This document shows positions 18,105 to 26,270 of a DNA stretch of 64,000 nt, one piece after another. This stretch comes from Geodermatophilus bullaregiensis. GTDB taxonomy: Bacteria > Actinomycetota > Actinomycetes > Mycobacteriales > Geodermatophilaceae. The position numbers and the translations under genes were made by a program. The first letter of the stretch is position 1. The number at the start of each line of letters is the position of its first letter. The stretch covers positions 1,302,001 to 1,366,000 of the forward strand of contig NZ_JAFBCJ010000001.1 of the NCBI RefSeq assembly GCF_016907675.1, read 5' to 3'. The notes below the pieces were generated by a model, which made no database searches, was not told where the DNA came from, and saw only the letters and a list, made by a program, of their open reading frames with translations.

Positions 18105-18755
18105 GTGCAGTTCCTCAGCGACAACGCAGACCTGTTGTGGAGCGCGTTCCTGACGACGCTCTCGCTCGCGGTCGTGAGCGGCGTGTGCGCCCTGGTGCTC
18201 GGCACCGTGCTCGCCGCGATGCGGGTCAGCCCCGTGGCGCCGCTGCGGGGCCTGGCGACCTTCTACGTGGAGGTCTTCCGCAACACGCCGCTCACCGTCG
18301 TCTTCTTCTTCCTGGCCTTCGGCATCGTGCAGATCGACCTGCAGTTCCCGAGCCGGTTCATCACCGCCGTCGCTGCGCTGTCGCTCTACACCGCCGCGTT
18401 CGTCTGCGAGGCGCTGCGCTCGGGCATCAACGCCGTCCCGCCGGGCCAGGCCGAGGCCGCCCGCGCGCTCGGTCTGACGTTCGGGCAGTCGCTGCGCCAG
18501 GTCGTGCTGCCCCAGGCGTTCCGCACCGTGGTCCCGCCCCTGGGCAACGTCTGGATCGCGCTGGCGAAGAACACCTCGATCGCCGCGGGCTTCGCCGTCA
18601 CCGACCTCACCGCCGCGCTGCAGCGGCTGGCCAACGCCAACGCCGACCAGCTCCTGGCCGTCTTCGCCGCGGTCGTCCTCGGCTACCTCGTCATCACGCT
18701 GCCCTCCGCCTGGCTGATCCGGGCCATCGAGACCCGGGTGGCGATCGTCCGATGA
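18105..18755 (+). CDS. gluC: Glutamate ABC transporter permease
   Basis: Membrane subunit of the His/Glu/Gln/Arg/opine permease family, 216 residues, with about five membrane segments. The EAA loop that docks the ATPase is visible as EAARALGLTFGQSLRQVVLPQAF. It forms the pore with GluD; the two genes overlap by 4 bp (ATGA), implying coupled translation. The start is a GTG after the intra-operon hairpin. Confidence 0.93.
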   Translation: MQFLSDNADLLWSAFLTTLSLAVVSGVCALVLGTVLAAMRVSPVAPLRGLATFYVEVFRNTPLTVVFFFLAFGIVQIDLQFPSRFITAVAALSLYTAAFVCEALRSGINAVPPGQAEAARALGLTFGQSLRQVVLPQAFRTVVPPLGNVWIALAKNTSIAAGFAVTDLTAALQRLANANADQLLAVFAAVVLGYLVITLPSAWLIRAIETRVAIVR

Positions 18756-19645
18756 GCACTAGCGTCCTGTTCGACCTGCCCGGTCCGAGCGCCCGCCGGC
18801 GCCAGCGCATCGGCACCGCCGTCGGCGCGCTGGTCGTCCTCGGTCTGATCGGCCTGGTGCTGTGGCGGCTGGGCGCCAACGGTCAGCTGCAGCCCGACCG
18901 CTGGGCGGTGCTGTTCGACCCCGCCTCGGGCGTGCCGCAGGCCCTCGGTGACGGCCTGGTCAACACCCTCGCGGTCGCGGCGGTCGGCATGGTGGCGGCC
19001 ACCGTGCTCGGCGCCCTGCTGGCCGTCGGACGGCTCTCCGACCACGCCTGGGTGCGCATCCCCGTCGGCGTGGTGATCGAGTTCTTCCGCGCCGTGCCGC
19101 TGCTGATCCTGATCCTGTTCTGCCTGCTGTTCCTGCCGACCGTCGGCGTCCCGATGACGGCCTTCCGGGCGCTGGCCCTGGGCCTGACGCTCTACAACAT
19201 GGCCGTCCTGGCCGAGATCTTCCGCGCCGGGATCCTATCGGTCGACCGCGGTCAGCGAGAGGCGGCCTTCGCGCTGGGCATGCGCAAGACGCAGGTGATG
19301 ACGCTGGTCCTGCTGCCGCAGGCGGTGCGCCGCATGCTGCCGGTACTGGTCGCGCAGCTCGTCGTCCTGCTCAAGGACTCGTCACTGGGCTTCATCGTCG
19401 GCTACGTCGAGCTCCTGCGGACCGCGCGCAGCCTGGTCGAGTTCTTCAACTTCCAGTTCGGCAGCCAGTACACCTTCCAGCTCTACGTGGCCGCCGGCCT
19501 CATCTACATCGTCCTCAACGTGGTGCTGTCACAGCTGGCGCGCACCATCGAGAAGCGCACCCGCAGCAGCAGCAAGACGGCAGCGGCCAAGGAGATCGAG
19601 CTCCCGGCCGACGTGCAGATGGGCGGGGGCGGCGGTCCCGTCTGA
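18752..19645 (+). CDS. gluD: Glutamate ABC transporter permease
   Basis: Second pore subunit, 297 residues. The first membrane helix is near residues 24-42 and the rest of the permease core follows. The EAA loop reads EAAFALGMRKTQVMTLVLLP. The C-terminus has a charged cytoplasmic tail with a glycine run. It is the last gene of gluABCD. No clear terminator follows; the 118-bp gap to the next gene holds short direct repeats of GCACCGTGGC. Confidence 0.93.
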   Translation: MSTSVLFDLPGPSARRRQRIGTAVGALVVLGLIGLVLWRLGANGQLQPDRWAVLFDPASGVPQALGDGLVNTLAVAAVGMVAATVLGALLAVGRLSDHAWVRIPVGVVIEFFRAVPLLILILFCLLFLPTVGVPMTAFRALALGLTLYNMAVLAEIFRAGILSVDRGQREAAFALGMRKTQVMTLVLLPQAVRRMLPVLVAQLVVLLKDSSLGFIVGYVELLRTARSLVEFFNFQFGSQYTFQLYVAAGLIYIVLNVVLSQLARTIEKRTRSSSKTAAAKEIELPADVQMGGGGGPV

Positions 19646-19763
19646 CCGGCGGGACGGGACACGGAACGGTCACGCGGAGTCCCGCGCGCACCGTGGCGCA
19701 CCGTGGCGCACCGCCGGCGCGCGGGCGGTCAGGCGTGGCGGCGGGCCTGCCGAGAGAGGGAGC

Positions 19764-20189
19764 GTGGACACCGCTCTCCGCCCCGTCGTGCCGCCGCTGC
19801 CCGCCGTGGTGCGCCAGCCCGAGGGGCAGGTCGACGCCGCCCAGGAGTTCGTGGACCGGCTGCGCGGGACCGCCGGGCACTTCGCGCTCGCCGCAGGCGC
19901 CGAGTCCGCCGTCATCCGCGAGGTGGTCCCCCCGGCGCGGCACCGTCGCGCGCGCTGCCGCATCGTCCTGCGGACCCGCGACCGGGACGAGCTCGACCTG
20001 ACCTTCCTCGGCCCGGTGAGCCGACCGGCCGCACGCCCCGAGCGCAGCTTCGAGGCGCTGATCCAGCAGTGGCTGCGCGCCGGTCACGACACGGCGCACG
20101 GCGGCCGGGGTGCCTGGCTGGTGGCCGACGACGAGGCCCCCGACGGGCGCGCGGTCGACCTCACCGCGTGGAGCGCCACCGCCGGCTGA
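19764..20189 (+). CDS. Unknown protein
   Basis: 141 residues, not recognised. It is hydrophilic with alternating strand/helix character (RCRIVLRTRDRDELDLTFLG, then SFEALIQQWLRAGHD), and likely a small soluble alpha/beta protein. The GTG start follows GAGAGGGAG. It is convergent with recX, with a perfect terminator between them, so it is a genuine transcription unit end. Whether it is co-transcribed with gluABCD is unclear. Confidence 0.65.
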   Translation: MDTALRPVVPPLPAVVRQPEGQVDAAQEFVDRLRGTAGHFALAAGAESAVIREVVPPARHRRARCRIVLRTRDRDELDLTFLGPVSRPAARPERSFEALIQQWLRAGHDTAHGGRGAWLVADDEAPDGRAVDLTAWSATAG

Positions 20190-20217
20190 CCTCCGGGACG
20201 CCGGTCCCCCCGACACC

Positions 20218-20266
20218 CGACGGGCCCCGTCGCCGGCCGCTGCCGCGGTCGCGACGGGGCCCGTCG
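20218..20266. terminator. 16-bp perfect bidirectional terminator
   Basis: Bases 20218-20233 and 20251-20266 are perfect complements around a 17-nt loop. It sits between the convergent unknown gene and recX. Confidence 0.85.
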
Positions 20267-20282
20267 TCGTGCGTGCTGCCTC

Positions 20283-20990
20283 TCAGGGCAGGTCGTCCTC
20301 CCAGCCGTCCCCCTCGGGGTGGGTGCCGAAGCCGGTCTCGTCGAGGACCTCGCGGACGACGGCCCCGGCCAGCCCTCCGCCGTAGCCCTTGCGGGCGAGC
20401 ATGCCGACGAGCCGGCGGGTGGCGGTGACCCGGTCGACGCGGCGCAGGCTCGGCAGCCGCCGCTCGACGAGCCGCCGGGCGGAGACGCGCTCGTCCTCGT
20501 CGTCGACGAGGGCGAGGGCCTGCTGGGCGTCCTCCCCGTCGACGCCCTTGGCCCGCAGCTCGGACTTGAGCGCGCGGCGGGCCAGGCCGCGGCCGGCCTG
20601 CCGGGAGCTCACCCAGGCACGGGCGAAGGCGGCGTCGTCGATGAGTCCGACCTCGCCGAACCGGTCGAGGACGGCCTCGGCGGCCTCCTCGGGGACACCG
20701 CGCCGCGCGAGCAGGTCGGCGAGCTGCTGGCGGGTCTTCGCCGAGCCGGTCAGCGCCCGCAGGCAGATGGCGCGGGCGACGGACTCCGGGTCGCCCGGGT
20801 CGTCGGCGGGGTCCCCGGGAGGCGCGTCGTCCGCGGCGGGCACGGCGGCCGGACCGTCCGGGTCAGGGGACGGTCCGGACCGCCGTCGGCGGGCGGCGCG
20901 GTCGCGTGGCGCGCGACCCCGCCGGCCCCCGGGTCGGTCGGACTGCTCGGGGTCGGCCCACCCGGGAGCCGAGCCGGACCAGCCGGTCAC
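20283..20990 (-). CDS. recX: Regulatory protein RecX
   Basis: Binds RecA filaments and dampens recombinase and co-protease activity. The 235-residue product has a disordered N-terminus of about 70 residues (Asp/Pro/Arg-rich) and then three tandem helical RecX repeats (AICLRALTGSAKTRQQLADL, DAAFARAWVSSRQAGRG, ATRRLVGMLARKGYGG). The GTG start is 8 bp after the recA stop, so it is expressed with recA by read-through. The tail GDGWEDDLP is acidic. Confidence 0.94.
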   Translation of the reverse strand: MTGWSGSAPGWADPEQSDRPGGRRGRAPRDRAARRRRSGPSPDPDGPAAVPAADDAPPGDPADDPGDPESVARAICLRALTGSAKTRQQLADLLARRGVPEEAAEAVLDRFGEVGLIDDAAFARAWVSSRQAGRGLARRALKSELRAKGVDGEDAQQALALVDDEDERVSARRLVERRLPSLRRVDRVTATRRLVGMLARKGYGGGLAGAVVREVLDETGFGTHPEGDGWEDDLP

Positions 20991-20998
20991 CGCGTCGC

Positions 20999-22042
20999 TC
21001 AGAAGTCGACCGGAGCAGCGGCCGGCTCAGCGACCGGGGCATCGACCTGCGGGCCGATGCCCAGCTTCTCCTTGACCTTCTTCTCGATCTCGTCGGCGAG
21101 GTCGGGGTTGTCGCGCAGGAAGGTGCGGACGTTCTCCTTGCCCTGGCCGAGCTGGTCGCCCTCGTACGTGTACCAGGCGCCGGACTTGCGGATGAAGCCC
21201 TGCTCGACGCCGGCGTCGATGAGGCCGCCCTCACGACTGAAGCCCTGACCCCACAGCAGGTCGAGCTCGGCCTGCTTGAACGGGGCAGCCACCTTGTTCT
21301 TGACGACCTTGACGCGGACCCGGCTGCCGACGGCGTCGGTGCCCTGCTTGAGGGTCTCGATGCGGCGGACGTCGAGGCGCACCGACGAGTAGAACTTCAG
21401 CGCGCGACCACCGGTGGTGACCTCGGGCGAGCCGTAGACGATGCCCACCTTCTCGCGCAGCTGGTTGATGAAGATCGCGGTGGTGCCGGAGTTGTTCAGG
21501 GCACCGGTGATCTTGCGCAGCGCCTGGCTCATCAGGCGGGCCTGCAGGCCGACGTGGCTGTCACCCATCTCGCCCTCGATCTCGGCGCGGGGCACCAGGG
21601 CCGCCACGGAGTCGATGACGATGACGTCGAGGGCGCCGGAGCGGATCAGCATGTCGGCGATCTCGAGCGCCTGCTCACCGGTGTCGGGCTGGCTGACCAG
21701 CAGCGCGTCGGTGTCGACGCCGATGGCGCGGGCGTAGTCGGGGTCGAGGGCGTGCTCGGCGTCGATGAAGGCCGCGATGCCGCCGGCGGCCTGGGCGTTG
21801 GCCACCGCGTGCAGGGCGACCGTGGTCTTGCCGGAGGCCTCCGGGCCGTAGACCTCGACGACCCGGCCGCGGGGCAGGCCGCCGATGCCGAGCGCGATGT
21901 CGAGCGCGATCGAGCCGGTCGGGATGACCTTCATGGCCTGGGCCGGGGTGTCGCCCAGCCGCATGACCGAGCCCTTGCCGAACTGCTTGTCGATCTGGGC
22001 CAGGGCCATGTCGAGGGCCTTGTCGCGGTCGAGCGTTGCCAT
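20999..22042 (-). CDS. recA: Recombinase RecA
   Basis: Forms ATP-dependent filaments on single-stranded DNA for recombination and triggers LexA self-cleavage. 347 residues, beginning [20 protein letters not shown]. Walker A is GPEASGKTT, Walker [12 protein letters not shown], and loop L2 begins [17 protein letters not shown]. The frame stays open upstream to 22204, but the ATG at 22042 matches known RecA N-termini and has promoter elements at suitable distance. There is no intein. The upstream region carries a LexA box and a RecA-NDp/PafBC-type promoter. Confidence 0.98.
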   Translation of the reverse strand: MATLDRDKALDMALAQIDKQFGKGSVMRLGDTPAQAMKVIPTGSIALDIALGIGGLPRGRVVEVYGPEASGKTTVALHAVANAQAAGGIAAFIDAEHALDPDYARAIGVDTDALLVSQPDTGEQALEIADMLIRSGALDVIVIDSVAALVPRAEIEGEMGDSHVGLQARLMSQALRKITGALNNSGTTAIFINQLREKVGIVYGSPEVTTGGRALKFYSSVRLDVRRIETLKQGTDAVGSRVRVKVVKNKVAAPFKQAELDLLWGQGFSREGGLIDAGVEQGFIRKSGAWYTYEGDQLGQGKENVRTFLRDNPDLADEIEKKVKEKLGIGPQVDAPVAEPAAAPVDF

Positions 22043-22095
22043 GGTGCTCACCTTCGGGAGAGTCGCGGTGCGGAGTCGTGTGGGTGTCGGGGGCG

Positions 22096-22118
22096 ACGCT
22101 ATGTCGGGGGTCTGACAC
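22096..22118 (-). promoter_or_regulatory. RecA-NDp (PafBC-type) promoter of recA
   Basis: On the minus strand: GTGTCAGAC, 8 nt, then TAGCGT. This fits the mycobacterial LexA-independent damage promoter consensus TTGTCRGTG-N8-TANNNT in the TGTCAG core, the exact 8-nt spacing and the TANNNT -10. The first base and the last three of the upstream box deviate. The -10 ends 53 bp before the recA ATG. Confidence 0.65.
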
Positions 22119-22176
22119 TTCCCGGTGACGTGCCGGACCTGTGGAGGAGCGACCTCCCTGTGGACGCCACTGTATG

Positions 22177-22192
22177 GCGAACACGTGTTCGA
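22177..22192. promoter_or_regulatory. LexA box upstream of recA
   Basis: GCGAACACGTGTTCGA differs from the perfect SOS box by one base in the left arm. It lies 135 bp upstream of the recA start and upstream of the PafBC-type promoter. This is the two-promoter order known in mycobacteria. Confidence 0.87.
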
Positions 22193-22252
22193 GTCGAGCG
22201 ACACGCAGGCGCGCGGGCGAGCGCGCGGCAGGGGCGCCGGGGAGGGCGGGGC

Positions 22253-22447
22253 TCAGCGGTCCCTGGGCGGGACGTCGTACTCCTCGCAGATGGCCAGCCA
22301 CACCCGGCGCACCGGCAGCCCCGCCTCGATGGCGTCCGTCGCGGTGCGGCCACCGAGGGCGGCGAAGACGTGGTCGCGCGCCACGCTCTGCGCCCGCATC
22401 GACCCGAAGTGGGCCTCGAGCCGGGACCAGAACTCCTGCAGGCGCAC
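22253..22447 (-). CDS. DUF3046-domain protein
   Basis: 64 residues. It starts MRLQEFWSRLEAHFGSMRAQ and ends with VWLAICEEYDVPPRDR, typical of the small DUF3046 family found immediately upstream of recA in actinobacteria (Rv2738c). Its function is unknown. It begins 9 bp after the upstream membrane-protein gene and probably belongs to that transcript; the recA LexA box lies beyond its stop. Confidence 0.88.
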   Translation of the reverse strand: MRLQEFWSRLEAHFGSMRAQSVARDHVFAALGGRTATDAIEAGLPVRRVWLAICEEYDVPPRDR

Positions 22448-22456
22448 GACCCGACG

Positions 22457-23095
22457 CTAGCGCGCGTCCCCGTCGGGGGTGGCGGCCGCCGTGGCGATCC
22501 CGGCCCGCAGCCGCCGCACCAGCGCGGCCGGGTCGTCGGCGGCCAGGCGCAGCTCCGTCACCGGCCGCCCGCCGGTGCGCGCCAGGGGGAGCACCAGCGG
22601 CGTCCGGAGCTCCACGTCGACCTGGGTGGACGACACCACGGTGACCGACACCGCCCGCCGCTCCCCCGCCTCCTCGACGACGACCGTGCGCGAGCCCTCC
22701 ACGCTGCGCCGGCGCACGCGGGCGGCGGCGATCTCCTCCCACGGCACCCGGACGTCGACGGAGGACCCCGACCGCACCCGGAGGCCGTCGTCGCCGACGG
22801 TGTGCGGGTGGACCTGCATCGACGCGAGCAGGCCGACCATCCACAGCAGCCCGTAGGCGCCGACGACGAGCAGGGCGACGCGCAGCGACGGCCACGGCAG
22901 CAGCCAGTCGACGAGCGGGATCTCCACCGCGGGCAGCACGACGAAGGTCCACAGCACCGGGGTCGCCGCCGATGCGTACGGGAACGGCTCCGCGCCGGTC
23001 GGGACGTCGGGCCGCCGGCGGACCCAGCGCGCCAGGCTCCGCCACGTGCCGACCTCGGACGCGACGGCCGCCCGCAGCAGGCCGCGGACCGTCAC
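22457..23095 (-). CDS. Membrane protein with PH-like cytoplasmic domain
   Basis: 212 residues of unknown function. Two adjacent membrane helices lie near residues 45-63 and 72-92 (VLWTFVVLPAVEIPLVDWLL, then a second). They are followed by a beta-rich domain (VRSGSSVDVRVPWEEIAAAR through VDVELRTPLVLPL) that resembles bacterial PH-like domains. The GTG start overlaps the MarR stop by 4 bp (GTGA), so MarR, this protein and DUF3046 form one unit. It may be controlled by that regulator. Confidence 0.75.
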   Translation of the reverse strand: MTVRGLLRAAVASEVGTWRSLARWVRRRPDVPTGAEPFPYASAATPVLWTFVVLPAVEIPLVDWLLPWPSLRVALLVVGAYGLLWMVGLLASMQVHPHTVGDDGLRVRSGSSVDVRVPWEEIAAARVRRRSVEGSRTVVVEEAGERRAVSVTVVSSTQVDVELRTPLVLPLARTGGRPVTELRLAADDPAALVRRLRAGIATAAATPDGDAR

Positions 23096-23559
23096 GACGC
23101 CGCTCCGTCCGGGACCAGGGGCCGCAGCCGCCCGAGGACCTCGTCGAGCGCGGACACCAGCCCGTCGAGCCGCTCCGGCGACAGGCCGCCGAACAGCTGG
23201 TCCGCGAGCTGCGCCTGCTCGACGGCCATGCCGGAGAGCAGCTCCTCGGCGCGGGCGGTGAGGGTGACGAGGGTGGCCCGCCGGTCGGTGGGGTGCGGCT
23301 CCCGGGTGACCAGGCCGGCCCCGGCCAGCCCGTCGACCAGCCCGGTGACGTTGCGCGCACTGGTGCCGAGGGCGTCGGCGAGCGCGCGCTGGGTGCTCGG
23401 CCCGGTGGCGCGCAGCTGCCACAGCAGCGTGGTGCGGGCGACGGTCAGGCCCGAGGCGGCCAGGGACGACGTCATGTCGCGGCCGAGGAGGACGGTCACC
23501 TCCAGCACCCGGTCGAGCGCGGCCACCCGGCGGGCGTCGGCGGACGTCGAGCCGGACAT
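23092..23559 (-). CDS. MarR-family transcriptional regulator
   Basis: 155 residues with the standard winged-helix layout. The recognition helix region is RALADALGTSARNVTGLVDG, the wing EPHPTDRRATLVTLT (DRR motif) and C-terminal dimerisation helices follow. The ligand is unknown. Upstream, a perfect palindrome CTTCACGGTGAAG lies right after a candidate -10 (TATGGT, minus strand, 23590-23595), a natural auto-repression site. The downstream membrane gene is translationally coupled. Confidence 0.88.
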   Translation of the reverse strand: MSGSTSADARRVAALDRVLEVTVLLGRDMTSSLAASGLTVARTTLLWQLRATGPSTQRALADALGTSARNVTGLVDGLAGAGLVTREPHPTDRRATLVTLTARAEELLSGMAVEQAQLADQLFGGLSPERLDGLVSALDEVLGRLRPLVPDGAAS

Positions 23560-23569
23560 GCTGTGCCCC

Positions 23570-23582
23570 CTTCACGGTGAAG
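23570..23582. promoter_or_regulatory. Candidate MarR operator
   Basis: CTTCACGGTGAAG, perfect 6-1-6 palindrome, 11 bp upstream of the marR-type ATG and at the predicted transcription start. Operator function is inferred. Confidence 0.5.
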
Positions 23583-23605
23583 TCACCTCACCATAGCGCG
23601 GGACC

Positions 23606-23611
23606 TACGCT
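23606..23611 (+). promoter_or_regulatory. Candidate -10, leaderless small gene
   Basis: TACGCT, 6 nt before the GTG at 23618. Confidence 0.5.
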
Positions 23612-23617
23612 GGACGC

Positions 23618-23728
23618 GTGTTCCCCACCACCGGCTCGGCCGTCTGGGACACCGTCCTGGAGATCGGCATCGCGCTGTGCATGCTGGTGACGCTCGTCCT
23701 GCTCTGGCGCAACATGCGGGGTCGCTGA
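23618..23728 (+). CDS. 36-residue single-pass membrane protein
   Basis: Translates as MFPTTGSAVWDTVLEIG, then one hydrophobic helix (IALCMLVTLVLLW) and the basic end RNMRGR. It would be a small inner-membrane protein with the C-terminus inside. Support comes from the well-placed -10, from the hydrophobic-then-basic layout, and from its divergent position against the MarR unit. It is convergent with the MFS gene, whose stop is 24 bp away. Function is unknown. Confidence 0.55.
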   Translation: MFPTTGSAVWDTVLEIGIALCMLVTLVLLWRNMRGR

Positions 23729-23751
23729 GCGGCACGCGGGCCGCTGCGCGG

Positions 23752-25014
23752 TCAGCCCGCCGCCCCCCTCCGCAGCCACACCGCGACCAGCGGCAGCACC
23801 AGCGCCGCCGAGACGGCGGCCACCAGACCGAAGCCGCCGAGGGCCAGCAGCGGCCCGCCGACGGCGCCCGCGACGGCGGCGCCCAGGCCCATGAGCAGGT
23901 CGGTGCCGCCCTGCGCCGTCGGCCGGACGTCGGCGGACACCGACTCGGTGACGAGGGTGGACCCCGCGATCAGGCCGCACGACCAGCCGAGCCCGAGCAG
24001 CAGCAGGCCCGCGCCCAGCCGGCCGGCGGCCTCCGGCGGCGCCGTCCCGGCCAGCGCGGCGGCGGCGAGCAGCAGCCCACCGCCGACCGCCACCGTCGTC
24101 CGCCGTCCGGCGCGGTCGGCCAGCAGGCCCACCAGCGGGCTGAACAGGTACATGCCGGCGACGTGCACGCTGATCACCACGCCGACCAGCCGCAGCGTCG
24201 TCCCCTCGGGGCCGCCGGCGTGCCCCATGTGCACCGGGGTCATGACCATGACGCCGACCATCACCGCGTGGGAGACCACGACGGCGACCAGCCCGAGCCG
24301 GCCGCCGGGGTCGGCCCACACCGCCGCCAGCGCCGCCCGGGTCGCCCGCCGCGGACGGTCCGCGGTGGCGGCCGGGCCGCGGAGCCGGCGGGCCAGCAGC
24401 AGCGGGTCCGGGCGCAGCGCGAGCCACAGCCCGGCGGCGACGACGGCGAACACCGCGGCGGAGACGACGAAGCCGCCGCCGAGCGACGGCAGCCCGAGCG
24501 CCCGCCCCAGCCCGGCGCCGGGGGCGGCGAGGTTGGGTCCGAGCACCGACCCGACGGTCGTGGCCCAGACGACGAGCGACAGCGCCCGGCCGCGCCGCTC
24601 GGGAGCGGCGAGGTCGGCGGCGGCGTAGCGGGCCTGCAGCCCGCACGCGGTGGACGCGCCGAAGGCGAACAGCCCGGCCAGCAGCAGCGGCAGCGACGAC
24701 AGCGCCGCGGCGAGGACGGTCAGCGCGGCACCGGCGACGGCGACCGCGTACCCGGCGGCCAGCCCCGCCCGCCGGCCGGCCCGGTCCGACAGCCGCGCCA
24801 GGGGGACGGCGAGCACCGCGGCACCCAGCACGCCCGCCGTCTGCCCGAGGCCGGCGGCGGCGTCGCTGCCGGCGACCTGGCGGGCGAGCAGCCCGCCGAC
24901 GGTGATGCCGACGGTCACGCCCAGCCCGCCGAGCGCCACCGCGGCGGACAGGACGCCGACCGTGCGCCGCTGGACCCGCTCGACGTCGAGGGCGGCGGGG
25001 ACCCCGGTCGTCAC
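23752..25014 (-). CDS. MFS transporter, drug-efflux type
   Basis: 420 residues, about 12 membrane segments, major facilitator superfamily. The loop-2 motif is present as PLARLSDRAGRRAGLA and its second-half repeat as PLVGLLADRAGRRTTVAVGG. The substrate is unknown; the general shape fits small-molecule export. It starts 7 bp after the acyl-CoA dehydrogenase stop, so the two are one transcript. There is a possible link to the nearby MarR regulator, but no operator is seen here. Confidence 0.87.
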   Translation of the reverse strand: MTTGVPAALDVERVQRRTVGVLSAAVALGGLGVTVGITVGGLLARQVAGSDAAAGLGQTAGVLGAAVLAVPLARLSDRAGRRAGLAAGYAVAVAGAALTVLAAALSSLPLLLAGLFAFGASTACGLQARYAAADLAAPERRGRALSLVVWATTVGSVLGPNLAAPGAGLGRALGLPSLGGGFVVSAAVFAVVAAGLWLALRPDPLLLARRLRGPAATADRPRRATRAALAAVWADPGGRLGLVAVVVSHAVMVGVMVMTPVHMGHAGGPEGTTLRLVGVVISVHVAGMYLFSPLVGLLADRAGRRTTVAVGGGLLLAAAALAGTAPPEAAGRLGAGLLLLGLGWSCGLIAGSTLVTESVSADVRPTAQGGTDLLMGLGAAVAGAVGGPLLALGGFGLVAAVSAALVLPLVAVWLRRGAAG

Positions 25015-25021
25015 GGGCGGC

Positions 25022-26167
25022 TCACAGTCCCAGCGAGCGGCCGATGATCTCCCGCATGATCTCGTTGGTGCCGCCGTAGATCGACTGCACGCGGGCGTCG
25101 CGCCAGGCCTTGGACACCGGGTACTCGTCCATGTAGCCGTAGCCGCCGTGCAGCTGCAGGCAGCGGTCGGCCACCTTGTTCTGCAGCTCGCTGGTCCAGT
25201 ACTTGGCCATGGCCGCGTCGACGGCGGTCAGCTCGCCGGTGTTCAGCTGCCGCACGCACTCGTCGACGAAGGTGCGCGCGATCGTCGTCTCGGTGTGCAG
25301 CTCGGCGAGGACGAAGCGGCTGTGCTGGAAGCTGCCGACCGGGCGGCCGAACGCCGTCCGGCTGCCCACGTACTCGCGGGTCTGCGCCAGCACCGTCTCG
25401 CAGGCGGCGACCGCGCCGACGGCGATCGACAGCCGCTCCTGCGGCAGGTTGGCCATCAGGTGGGCGAAGCCGCCGTTCTCCGTGCCGAGCAGGTTCGCGG
25501 CCGGGACCCGGACGTCGTCGAAGAACAGCTCCGCGGTGTCCTGTGCCTTCAGGCCCACCTTGTCGAGGTTGCGGCCACGGGTGAAGCCGGGCATCCCGCG
25601 CTCGACGACGAGCAGGCTGGTGCCCTTCGCGCCCGGCGCCTCGGGGTCGGTGCGGGCCACCACGATCACCAGGTCGGCGTTGATGCCGTTGGTGATGAAG
25701 GTCTTGGCGCCGTCGAGCACCCAGTCCCCGCCGTCGCGGCGGGCGGTGGTGCGGATCGCCTGCAGGTCGCTGCCGGTGCCCGGCTCGGTCATGGCGATCG
25801 CGGTGATCAGCTCGCCGCGGCAGAACGCGGGCAGCCACCGCTGCGCCTGCTCCTCGGTGCACAGGTCGCGCAGGTAGGGCGCGACGACGTCGTTGTGCAG
25901 CCCGAAGCCGACGCCGCTGGCGCCGATGCGGGTCATCTCCTCGTCGAGGACGGCGTTGTAGCGGAAGTCGCGGACCCCGCCGCCGCCGTACCGCTCGTCG
26001 ACGTCGAAGCCCAGCAGGCCCTGCTCCCCGCCGGAGAGCCACAGCTCGCGCGGGACGATGCCGTCGCGCTCCCACTGGTCGTGGAAGGGGGCGACGTTCT
26101 TCTCCGCCCAGTCCCGGACCATCTGCCGGAAGTCCTCGTGCTCGGCCTCGTGAAGCGAGTGGCGCAT
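25022..26167 (-). CDS. Acyl-CoA dehydrogenase (FadE20-like)
   Basis: FAD enzyme for the first step of fatty-acid beta-oxidation, 381 residues. Landmarks are AIAMTEPGTGSDLQAIRTTA (flavin/substrate contact), GAKTFITNGINADLVIVVAR, and the C-terminal YGGTNEIMREIIGRSL, whose glutamate is the usual catalytic base. The ATG at 26167 begins MRHSLHEAEHEDFRQMVRDW, a normal N-terminus. Rv2724c (fadE20), in the hflX-dapF neighbourhood of mycobacteria, is the closest parallel. Natural substrate unknown. Confidence 0.92.
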   Translation of the reverse strand: MRHSLHEAEHEDFRQMVRDWAEKNVAPFHDQWERDGIVPRELWLSGGEQGLLGFDVDERYGGGGVRDFRYNAVLDEEMTRIGASGVGFGLHNDVVAPYLRDLCTEEQAQRWLPAFCRGELITAIAMTEPGTGSDLQAIRTTARRDGGDWVLDGAKTFITNGINADLVIVVARTDPEAPGAKGTSLLVVERGMPGFTRGRNLDKVGLKAQDTAELFFDDVRVPAANLLGTENGGFAHLMANLPQERLSIAVGAVAACETVLAQTREYVGSRTAFGRPVGSFQHSRFVLAELHTETTIARTFVDECVRQLNTGELTAVDAAMAKYWTSELQNKVADRCLQLHGGYGYMDEYPVSKAWRDARVQSIYGGTNEIMREIIGRSLGL

Positions 26168-26258
26168 GCCCGGCAGTGTGCCGCACGCCACGACCCGGAC
26201 GGGCGACCCCTGCGCGGGGGCGCGTCCGCGCAGGCCAGCGGACTGTCGTACCCGCGGG

Positions 26259-26264
26259 GACACT
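26259..26264 (+). promoter_or_regulatory. Candidate -10 (GACACT), leaderless lhr
   Basis: GACACT, 6 nt before the GTG at 26271. Confidence 0.45.
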
Positions 26265-26270
26265 GGACGC

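Noticed and set aside
22043..22204. 54-residue N-terminal extension of RecA
   Set aside because: It would cover the PafBC-type promoter and the LexA box. RecA proteins begin at the [15 protein letters not shown] start used here.
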